Shown: piece by piece, positions 57,266 to 64,000 of the stretch | Position numbering within the stretch: position 1 is the stretch's first letter | Layout of the letters: each line of letters opens with the position of its first letter | Assembly (NCBI RefSeq): GCF_900142095.1 | Contig: NZ_FQZP01000007.1 | Location: forward strand, 1-64,000 | Source of the DNA: Thermoclostridium caenicola | Lineage (GTDB): Bacteria; Bacillota; Clostridia; DSM-8532 | Length of the DNA: 64,000 bases | Direction: 5' to 3' | Notes under the pieces: model-generated | What the model saw: the letters and a program-made list of their open reading frames with translations, nothing else | Told to the model about the DNA's origin: nothing | Databases searched by the model: none | Translations under genes and position numbers: made by a program

Positions 57266-57288
57266 GCCGGGCGCTTTTCCCGGCTTTT
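57266..57288 (+). terminator. Terminator after the aryl-CoA ligase
   Basis: GCCGGG pairs with CCCGGC and is followed by TTTTC. It would end the ECF-ior-paaK transcript. I see no gene between here and 57455. Confidence 0.65.
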
Positions 57289-57455
57289 CGTTCATTTCCT
57301 TTCGTCTTTGACAGTAAGGAGGAAATCTGCCGTTTTGCCGGTGGTATGCCAGGCAAGCCCTGCAGTCGCCATGGCGGGGGCAACACTTTTTTTACAGGGA
57401 CAATGCGGTTTATGCATTCCCGGGATAGTGCATCACCCTGTCAGTTGCTGAGCAT

Positions 57456-57983
57456 TTATGGTTTTCCTGAGGGAAAAGCCGGGTTGATCCGGGCCATCAG
57501 TATCTCATTGATATATTTTCCATTCTTGATGACGCTCATCCGTTTTACGCCTTCTTTTTCAAAGCCAAACTTCTCATAAAGGCGGATGGCCCGTTCATTG
57601 TCTTCAAAGACCGTCAGCTCCGCGCGGACCAGCATCAGCCAGTTGTCGGCAATATCCAGAAGGGTCTTCATCAGGGCTGTCCCAACTCCCATGTTCTGGT
57701 AGTCCTTATGGACCATAATGCCCAAAGTGGCGCTGTGACGCATGCGTGGGCTGGGGGATACGGACAGGGCGGCGGATCCGATAACCAGTTCCTCACCGGG
57801 CCGGATCTCGGTCACGGCAACAAAATGATGCGTATTGCTATCCTGACGCACTATGAACTCCTCGGTCCTGCTGACCTTCTCGGAAGGGATCGCCAGCAGG
57901 TTTTCAAAAACGCCGGGCATCCGCCTGATCTGGTTGATTCCTTTTGCGTCGCCTGCTTCAATGGGTCGAATGTAAAAATCCAT
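57456..57983 (-). CDS. GNAT family N-acetyltransferase
   Basis: A 175-residue acetyltransferase. The acetyl-CoA binding motif is QNMGVGTALM (Q/R-x-x-G-x-G/A) near residues 99-108, and the C-terminal NERAIRLYEKFGFEKEG is characteristic. Substrate unknown; RimI/RimL-like or polyamine types are possible. GGGAGGGAG precedes the ATG. Confidence 0.88.
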   Translation of the reverse strand: MDFYIRPIEAGDAKGINQIRRMPGVFENLLAIPSEKVSRTEEFIVRQDSNTHHFVAVTEIRPGEELVIGSAALSVSPSPRMRHSATLGIMVHKDYQNMGVGTALMKTLLDIADNWLMLVRAELTVFEDNERAIRLYEKFGFEKEGVKRMSVIKNGKYINEILMARINPAFPSGKP

Positions 57984-58156
57984 CGCACTCCCTCCCTAGA
58001 TATAATTGAAGCCATTATAACACCTTTTGGCAGATGCGTACAATCCTGTTACAATCATTGCCGTAAACCATTGCAGCAATTGCCAGCCAATCAAAAACCA
58101 TGTCGGAAGCCAAAGTAAAACACCGGGTTACGGCTTTTGTCCTTTCACTTTCAGGC

Positions 58157-58203
58157 AAAAAAAGATGGGGAATCACCATCTGCAATTCCCCATCTCGTTT
58201 TTA
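58157..58203. terminator. Terminator of the sugar ABC operon
   Basis: AGATGGGGAAT pairs with ATTCCCCATCT (11 bp). Seven T follow on the minus strand, where the solute-binding protein gene ends, and five T on the plus strand. Confidence 0.88.
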
Positions 58204-58224
58204 TAATGGAGGCTAGTCTAAGGC

Positions 58225-59898
58225 TTATTTTTCATAGAACTGGGCAAACTTGGCGGCACGCTCGTCGATGATCGCCTGTCCGCCGGAGTTCAGGTAGTCC
58301 TGCATACCGGCATCCCATACGGCGTCAAACTGATCGGGCGGGCAGCACACGGCCTGAACGAGGAAGTTGTCACGCTTTGAAGCGAGGGCCGGACCCATAC
58401 CCTCTTCAGCCTTGATCTCGCCAACGTTGAACTGAGGAATGATACGGCCGTCCTTCTTTGAAAGTTCAAATGCCCTTTCAATGTATCTCGCATCAACACC
58501 GGCATAGTTGAGGGCCAACGACTTGGCGTTCAGCTCGGGATCACCGAGATCCAGACCGTTGATGGTGATGGTATAGTCGATATTGTTGGGCGAGTTCATG
58601 ATTTTCTCACCGGTAACAGCAAGCGTCTTAATGGCGCCGTCCGGCATGACTTCATGGGTTACGCCCTCTTCACCAATCTGCAGGAACCTGCGGTTTTCAA
58701 GCTTGCTTATCCAGTCGAGATACAACAGGGATGCAAGCGGCTCGTCGTTGGTGCTGGGGAAGAATATCTTACGATCAATAGGATTGGCAAGGAACTTCCT
58801 GTAAACGCCTGCGTCGTTCTTGAACGGAGCAACTGCGATATACGCGGCATCCGGACCAACCAGCTTCTGCAGGTTGGCCTGAATACCCTCTTCGCCATTA
58901 CGATAAGGATAGTCCCAGTTGTGGATGAAGGAACCGACATAACCGGCCTTCATCAGGTTATCCTCTGTGGTGTCGCCTGCACCATAGAGGTTGAAGTCCT
59001 GCCAGATGAGGCCTTCATTGTACCATTTGTTGAGTACCCTGACACCTTCCTTGATGCCGGGATACAGGATGTGTCTGTCGTCAAAGCCGTTTATGTAAGC
59101 TTCCTTGTCGGTCATGCTGTCGGGAACGAATGCAGCCAGAAGATGATCTGCGCGCCAACCGATATCATAGCTGATGGAGAAAGGAATCATTTGTTTTGCT
59201 TCAGATCCCAGGAGCAACTGGGCGTTGTTCTTGAAAGCCCTCAGCATGTTCTCGAATTCCTCGAGAGTGGTGGGTTCGGGAAGATTCAGCTTCTTCAGCC
59301 AGTCCTCACGCACGAAGGTATTGATGCGCGCGTTATTGAACAGCAATGCTTCAATGGCCCATACGGTACCGGTCTCAGGATCTTCGTTCCAGAACAGGTT
59401 TCTCTCTGTGAGCAGTCCGTACAGGTTGGGCAGCAGATCCTTATACTCCCTGAGATAAGGTCCCATATCCAGAACACCGCCCATGTTGGCGTAGGTCTGG
59501 ATGGTCGGATAGCTGTAGGTTACGCAGATATCGGGAGCATCGCCTGCGGCAAGCAGGTTGTTGATCTCCTCCACCTCGGTCCAGCGGCCAACCGGAACGA
59601 ACGTCACTTCTACATTGTGATCACGGAGCATGCCTTCCTTGATGAAATTGGTGTAGAAGTTGTTTTCCGGAGGCGTACCGCCATCATTACCGCGGTCATA
59701 GACCTCAACGGTGATGGAACGGGTCTTTGTGAACTTACGATCGACAAGTTCAGCGTCCTGTGCCGATCCGGCTGATGTGCTTTCAGCAGGTGCCGACGTA
59801 TCCGGAGAAGGAGACGTAGAAGCCGGCTCACTGCCGCAGCCTGCCAGAAGCCCGACCAGCATGAAGCAAACGAGCAGGATGGAAATCGTTCTTCTCAT
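58225..59898 (-). CDS. Extracellular solute-binding lipoprotein of a carbohydrate ABC transporter
   Basis: A 557-residue lipoprotein. The signal peptide ends in the lipobox LLAGC, and a Ser/Thr/Ala-rich linker and a large type 1 (CUT) binding domain follow. It resembles the LplA/YtcQ group that serves oligosaccharide importers with two LplB/LplC-type permeases, which are the genes upstream of it here. AAAAGGAGG precedes the ATG. It is the last gene of the operon. Confidence 0.9.
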   Translation of the reverse strand: MRRTISILLVCFMLVGLLAGCGSEPASTSPSPDTSAPAESTSAGSAQDAELVDRKFTKTRSITVEVYDRGNDGGTPPENNFYTNFIKEGMLRDHNVEVTFVPVGRWTEVEEINNLLAAGDAPDICVTYSYPTIQTYANMGGVLDMGPYLREYKDLLPNLYGLLTERNLFWNEDPETGTVWAIEALLFNNARINTFVREDWLKKLNLPEPTTLEEFENMLRAFKNNAQLLLGSEAKQMIPFSISYDIGWRADHLLAAFVPDSMTDKEAYINGFDDRHILYPGIKEGVRVLNKWYNEGLIWQDFNLYGAGDTTEDNLMKAGYVGSFIHNWDYPYRNGEEGIQANLQKLVGPDAAYIAVAPFKNDAGVYRKFLANPIDRKIFFPSTNDEPLASLLYLDWISKLENRRFLQIGEEGVTHEVMPDGAIKTLAVTGEKIMNSPNNIDYTITINGLDLGDPELNAKSLALNYAGVDARYIERAFELSKKDGRIIPQFNVGEIKAEEGMGPALASKRDNFLVQAVCCPPDQFDAVWDAGMQDYLNSGGQAIIDERAAKFAQFYEK

Positions 59899-59962
59899 AA
59901 GAATCCTCCTTTTATTTTTTAGACACATTTGAATACATTGTGTCCGGGGCACGGATTGATAG

Positions 59963-60838
59963 TTATTCCTTTATGGCTCCAAGGGTCGCACCTGTGATGA
60001 AGTATTTCTGCAGCCAGGGATAGACAAACAGGATGGGCACAGTGGCAAACATGACCGTAGCGGCTTTGAGGGTCTCGGAAAGTCCCGGTGGCGAAAATCC
60101 CTCCTGCGTTGCCACTTCGATCTTGGTCATACTGTTGATGATGTTATAGAGCAAGAGCTGAATGGGATAATACTTCTTTTCCTTCACAAACATCAGCGCA
60201 TCGGAAAAACCGTTCCAACGCCCTACCGCATAGAAGAGGGCAAGGGTGGCGATAACCGGCGTGGACATGGGCAAGTAGATGCTCACCAGTATCCGAACCG
60301 GTCCTGCGCCGTCCAGTTCCGCCGATTCCCGCAGGCTGTCCGGTATATTGTAGAAAAAGCTGCGCATGATGATCATGTTGAACACGCTCAGACAATAGGG
60401 AACAACCAATACCACCGGTTTGTTCAGCATGTTCAGGTCCTTGAGCAGCAGGTACATGGGGATGGTACCTGCATTGAAGTACATGGTGAAAATAATGATG
60501 GTATTGATAAGGCGACGTCCCTTGAGATGATCATAGATGAGCGGATAGGCGCAGATGGTGGTCATGAACAGGGACAGGCATGTGCCGACAACCGTCAGAA
60601 TGGCAGTCCATACCAGGGACCAGGTATATTTGCTGTCGCTCAAGACCATCTTGTATGCTTCAAAATTGAGACCAACGGGCCAGAGCCAGACCTTGTTCTT
60701 TATCAGCGCTTCGGAAGAGCTCAATGAACGTGCCAATACATTCAGCATCGGCAGCAAGCAAACCAGTATCAAGAGGAAACAGAGGAAGGCGACGATAAAA
60801 TCGCCGAATCTTGTCTTTCTGGATTTAATCATGCTCAT
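59963..60838 (-). CDS. Carbohydrate ABC transporter permease (LplC/YtcP type)
   Basis: A 291-residue permease with six helices and the EAA loop (ESAELDGAGPVRILVSIYLP). GGAGG precedes the chosen ATG by nine bases. It pairs with the LplB-type permease upstream. No ATPase is encoded here, as usual for this group, which shares MsmX-type ATPases. Confidence 0.92.
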   Translation of the reverse strand: MSMIKSRKTRFGDFIVAFLCFLLILVCLLPMLNVLARSLSSSEALIKNKVWLWPVGLNFEAYKMVLSDSKYTWSLVWTAILTVVGTCLSLFMTTICAYPLIYDHLKGRRLINTIIIFTMYFNAGTIPMYLLLKDLNMLNKPVVLVVPYCLSVFNMIIMRSFFYNIPDSLRESAELDGAGPVRILVSIYLPMSTPVIATLALFYAVGRWNGFSDALMFVKEKKYYPIQLLLYNIINSMTKIEVATQEGFSPPGLSETLKAATVMFATVPILFVYPWLQKYFITGATLGAIKE

Positions 60839-60876
60839 GCTGTACAACCTCCTCAATGCAAGGGCGTTCCTCGTCC

Positions 60877-61827
60877 TTACCAGACACCGCGCTCACCGAA
60901 TTTCTTGGCAAGAGCGTTTGCCGCGAACAGGAAGATAACACATACTACGGACTGGAACAGCCCAACCGCTGTGGCCAGCGAGAACTGGAGTCCCTGGATA
61001 CCATATTTGTAAACAAAGATGGAGATAACGTTGGATACATTGTTGACCATGTGGTTGCTCAGGGCATAAGGCCTGTCGAACTCGCTGCCCAGGATTCGCC
61101 CCAGGCTCAGGATAAGCAGGGTCACAATGGTAGGGCGAATGCCCGGCAGAGTGATATGCCACATCTTTCGGAAACGGCCGGCGCCATCCATCTCGGCAGC
61201 CTCATACAATTCAGGATTGATGGCTGTGATGGCTGCAAGATAAATAATGGTATTCCAGCCTACGCTCTGCCAGATTCCCAAAAAGATATAGGTGATCACC
61301 CAGTATGTGGGATCGTTCAGAAATTCGACACGCCCCAGCCCTAACGCGTCCAGCGCATTGTTCACCAGTCCGGTGGAAGGCGCAAACAATTGCTTGGCCA
61401 TACCGGCGATGATGATCCAGGAGAGGAAGTGCGGCATGTAGGCAATGGTCTGGGTCACACGCTTGTATCTCGGGAACGGCAGCTCATTAAGCAGCAGCGC
61501 AAGGATGATCGGTGCGGGGAAACCACAAAGCAGATCCAGGAAGTTGAGCATGATGGTATTCCGCAATGCATTCAGGAAATCCTTGTTGCTGAAAGCCTTG
61601 ATGAAATACTCAAATCCGTTGTTGGCTGCCCAGGGCATCTCCCAAACGGACTGGACAATGCTGTACTTCTTGAATGCTATCAGGATATAGTGCATGGGTA
61701 TGTACTTGAAGATGATGAAGTAGGTCATGGGAAGAAGCAGCAGCAGGTAAAGCGTCCAGTAACGTTTAAAATAAGCAAGAGCCTTGTAGCCCCTTCCGGG
61801 TGAGCTTTGCAAGGAAACCGTTTTCAC
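60877..61827 (-). CDS. Carbohydrate ABC transporter permease (LplB/YteP type)
   Basis: A 316-residue permease with six helices and the EAA loop (YEAAEMDGAGRFRKMWHITL). The GTG start, eight bases after AAAGGGG, is preferred over an ATG eight codons upstream that has no ribosome site. It is the first gene of the three-gene importer operon. Confidence 0.92.
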   Translation of the reverse strand: MKTVSLQSSPGRGYKALAYFKRYWTLYLLLLLPMTYFIIFKYIPMHYILIAFKKYSIVQSVWEMPWAANNGFEYFIKAFSNKDFLNALRNTIMLNFLDLLCGFPAPIILALLLNELPFPRYKRVTQTIAYMPHFLSWIIIAGMAKQLFAPSTGLVNNALDALGLGRVEFLNDPTYWVITYIFLGIWQSVGWNTIIYLAAITAINPELYEAAEMDGAGRFRKMWHITLPGIRPTIVTLLILSLGRILGSEFDRPYALSNHMVNNVSNVISIFVYKYGIQGLQFSLATAVGLFQSVVCVIFLFAANALAKKFGERGVW

Positions 61828-61941
61828 TGTCGTATCCCCTTTACTTTCCATATTTTGAACGCCCGGGGCAGAAAATACCTTGATATCCAGCCAGGCTTGC
61901 ACCAGCTTTGGCACACAATTTTGTGGCCTTCCCTTGAATTA

Positions 61942-61970
61942 AGATTACCACGAACCCTGCCAAGTGTCAA
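61942..61970 (-). promoter_or_regulatory. Promoter of the sugar ABC operon
   Basis: The minus strand has TTGACA (61965-61970), a 17-base spacer and TAATCT (61942-61947). It lies about 115 bases upstream of the first permease gene. Confidence 0.7.
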
Positions 61971-61977
61971 TACTAGG

Positions 61978-62088
61978 ATACTAAAATATCACACATAATT
62001 AACAATAATAAAAACGGTCTAAAAGCGCTTTATTGCGCATAATGCACAAAAATACTTTTTCGCTCATATTCCTGTATACTAAAATATC
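61978..62088. repeat. Pair of 13-bp direct repeats plus a palindrome between divergent sugar genes
   Basis: ATACTAAAATATC occurs at 61978-61990 and 62076-62088. The first copy begins eight bases upstream of the -35 of the ABC promoter. Between them lies the palindrome AAAGCGCTTT (62022-62031), like the core of LacI-family or cre operators. The rest of the 400-base gap is A/T-rich and holds no gene. Confidence 0.5.
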
Positions 62089-62225
62089 TTGTTTTTTCCA
62101 GGCTGAAGGCCTATAATGAGTTCAACCGGCCAGTGCTTGAGTTCCCCTTCGGCACAAAGTAAGAACCAGAAGCTTTACTATGCATCTCAGGCCTTCCTAA
62201 TCTGAGCAAGAAGAGTGTGAGCTTT

Positions 62226-64000
62226 ATGTTGCTGCGATTCAATGACGGATGGGAATTTGCCAAGGGTGAGCCGGTCCACTTTGCACCGGTGGAGCTTCCC
62301 CACGACTGGTTGATTGCCGATACGTCCAATCTGTACCAAAGCGGAGTCGGCTGGTACAGGCGCGAGCTGGACGCAGGCTTTTTGAAGGAAGGCCAGCGGC
62401 TCTTCCTGAGGTTTGACGGCGTCTATATGGACAGCACGCTCTATGTCAACGACCAATACGTCGGCGAATGGAAATACGGCTACACCGCCTTCGAGTTCGA
62501 TATCACCGAGCACATCCACAAAGGGCCCGGCAATATACTGCTGTTCAGAGTCAACTACCAGACACCCTGCGAACGCTGGTACACCGGCGCGGGCATTTAC
62601 CGGGATGTCTTTCTGAAAGTTAAAAATTCCTGCCATTTCGTATCCGACGGCATTTACATCACCACTTTCCTGAAGGATGGACGCTGGCATTATGAAGTGG
62701 ACGCCGAGGTTGAAACAGGCGGCAGACCTTATGAAGTACGGCACACCCTGCTGGGTGCCGAAAACGGGATCAAGGCGTGGGACGTGGACGCTCCGCACCT
62801 GTACATGCTGCGCTCGGAGTTGATCGTGGACGGCGAAGTGACGGATATCGAGGAAACCCGTTTTGGCTTCAGGACCATCGCTTTTGACCCCGATGAAGGC
62901 TTTTTCCTGAACGGACGGCACATGAAGCTGAAGGGCATCTGTCTGCATCATGACCTGGGGGCCCTGGGCGCCGCTGTCCACCCGGACGCCATACGGCGGC
63001 AACTGACCCTCTTCAAGGCCATGGGGGCAAATGCCATTCGGACTGCCCACAATCCGCCGGCCAAAGTCTTCATGGACATCGCTGATGAAATGGGGTTCCT
63101 GGTGATGTCGGAACTCCTGGATGTCTGGCGGCAGCCCAAAAACCCTTATGATTACGCACGGTTTTTTGATGCATGGATAGAGAAGGACGTGGCTTCATGG
63201 ATACGCCGCGACCGGAATCATCCGTCGGTCATTATGTGGAGCATCGGAAACGAGATCCCCGACACCCACAACGATGCCGAAGGCGGAGTCGAAACACTGC
63301 GAAGGCTCATGGCTCTTGTCAGGCAGCATGATCCGAAGGGGCATGCACCCATAACCCTCTGCTCCAACTACATGCCCTGGGAAAACACGCAAAAATGTGC
63401 CGACATCATTAAACTTATCGGGTACAACTATGGCGAAAAACTCTACCATGAGCATCATTTGGCGCATCCCGACTGGATCATCTACGGCAGCGAAACCTGT
63501 TCCACCGCGCAGAGCCGGGGTATATACCACTTTCCATTAAGCAAATCCATTCTGTCCGACGACGACCTTCAGTGCTCGGCCCTGGGCAACAGTGCCACCA
63601 GTTGGGGAGCAAAAAGCGTTGAGGCCTGCATCAGGGCAGATCGCGACGCATCTTTTTCCCTGGGGCATTTCATTTGGGCCGGGCAGGATTATATCGGAGA
63701 ACCTACTCCCTACCACACCAAGAATTCCTACCTGGGCCATGTGGATACGGCAGGCTTTCCAAAAGATTCCTATTACCTGTTCCAGGCAGCATGGACCGAC
63801 TATAAAAAAGCGCCCATGGTGCACCTTTTCCCCTACTGGGATTTCTCCCCGGGCCAGATGATCGATGTGCGGGTGTGCTCCAACGCACCCTGGGTGGAGC
63901 TGTTTCTCAATGGTAACAGCCTGGGGAAGCGGGCTTTGGGAGACAGCATCGTGACAGACTGGCAGATACCCTATGAGCCCGGCACCTTACGCGCTGTCGC
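62226..64000 (+). CDS. GH2 beta-galactosidase-type glycosidase (incomplete at the window end)
   Basis: 591 codons are visible without a stop. The order is sugar-binding domain (about 1-140), a short beta-sandwich (about 140-215) and the TIM barrel (from about 215). The acid/base is in SIGNEIPD and the nucleophile Glu in IYGSETCSTAQSRG. The GSET context matches the GH2 group that often carries a DUF4982 domain further on. No signal peptide is seen, so it would act inside on sugars brought by the divergent ABC importer. The ATG has only a weak ribosome site (GAAGAGTGTGAG). The 3' end lies beyond the window. Confidence 0.9.
   Translation, partial: MLLRFNDGWEFAKGEPVHFAPVELPHDWLIADTSNLYQSGVGWYRRELDAGFLKEGQRLFLRFDGVYMDSTLYVNDQYVGEWKYGYTAFEFDITEHIHKGPGNILLFRVNYQTPCERWYTGAGIYRDVFLKVKNSCHFVSDGIYITTFLKDGRWHYEVDAEVETGGRPYEVRHTLLGAENGIKAWDVDAPHLYMLRSELIVDGEVTDIEETRFGFRTIAFDPDEGFFLNGRHMKLKGICLHHDLGALGAAVHPDAIRRQLTLFKAMGANAIRTAHNPPAKVFMDIADEMGFLVMSELLDVWRQPKNPYDYARFFDAWIEKDVASWIRRDRNHPSVIMWSIGNEIPDTHNDAEGGVETLRRLMALVRQHDPKGHAPITLCSNYMPWENTQKCADIIKLIGYNYGEKLYHEHHLAHPDWIIYGSETCSTAQSRGIYHFPLSKSILSDDDLQCSALGNSATSWGAKSVEACIRADRDASFSLGHFIWAGQDYIGEPTPYHTKNSYLGHVDTAGFPKDSYYLFQAAWTDYKKAPMVHLFPYWDFSPGQMIDVRVCSNAPWVELFLNGNSLGKRALGDSIVTDWQIPYEPGTLRAV

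Noticed and set aside
62116-62205. 29-codon open frame in the gap before the GH2 gene
   Set aside because: No ribosome site, no recognisable sequence, and it ends before the GH2 start.

Overview
The window reads as chromosomal DNA of an anaerobic, spore-forming, moderately GC-rich (about half G+C by eye) member of the Clostridia. Pointers are a Spo0E-type phosphatase, YtaF, a YjcZ-like peptide and a DUF3787-type spore protein, an Ile T-box leader, strong AGGAGG ribosome sites, a DivIVA-like protein, ferredoxin-dependent 2-oxoacid metabolism and several intracellular polysaccharide enzymes. I see no rRNA, tRNA, CRISPR, phage or intact insertion sequence. Naming rests on reading the proteins, not on database searches.

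Layout. 0-3 kb: Spo0E-like gene, then a leftward divIVA-like, Lrp/AsnC, aminotransferase set. 3-14 kb: glycogen phosphorylase, a DacF-like protein whose three active-site motifs are all altered, release factor 2 with a +1 frameshift site, a cyclase, a split ThrE exporter, glycogen synthase, small sporulation-type genes and a starch-binding-module protein without signal peptide. 14-18 kb: three tandem M42 aminopeptidases. 18-25 kb: ileS behind a T-box, the telA/xpaC pair and a B12-type radical SAM protein. 25-30 kb: GH43 glycosidase, PRPP synthetase and aldose epimerase. 30-39 kb: a decayed FtsX-type permease, gluconate kinase with 6-phosphogluconate dehydrogenase, an ABC exporter and a broken TIR/beta-propeller gene. 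39-50 kb: an ABC-2 transporter, a Ca-type P-ATPase, ytaF, exonuclease III, a membrane MutS-like ATPase and a uracil permease. 50-57 kb: a tryptophan-type ECF transporter followed by indolepyruvate:ferredoxin oxidoreductase and an aryl-CoA ligase. 58-64 kb: an oligosaccharide ABC transporter divergent from a GH2 beta-galactosidase that runs off the window.

The most interesting region is the leader at 50187-50325. A consensus-like promoter is followed at once by eleven NAG triplets (nine GAG/TAG, the others AAG and CAG), spaced five bases apart except for one four-base step. After these comes an intrinsic terminator whose 5' arm can alternatively pair with the last two triplets. This is the architecture of a TRAP (MtrB) tryptophan attenuator. 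Here it precedes a TrpP-like ECF importer and probably the aromatic 2-oxoacid fermentation genes behind it, which suggests that tryptophan uptake, and perhaps arylpyruvate oxidation, is switched by tryptophan-loaded TRAP.

Other points worth checking are the prfB frameshift at UAA instead of UGA, the catalytically dead-looking DacF homologue, the cytoplasmic CBM protein next to glgA, the deletion-fused TIR/WD40 gene, and the paired 13-bp repeats between the sugar ABC operon and the GH2 gene.
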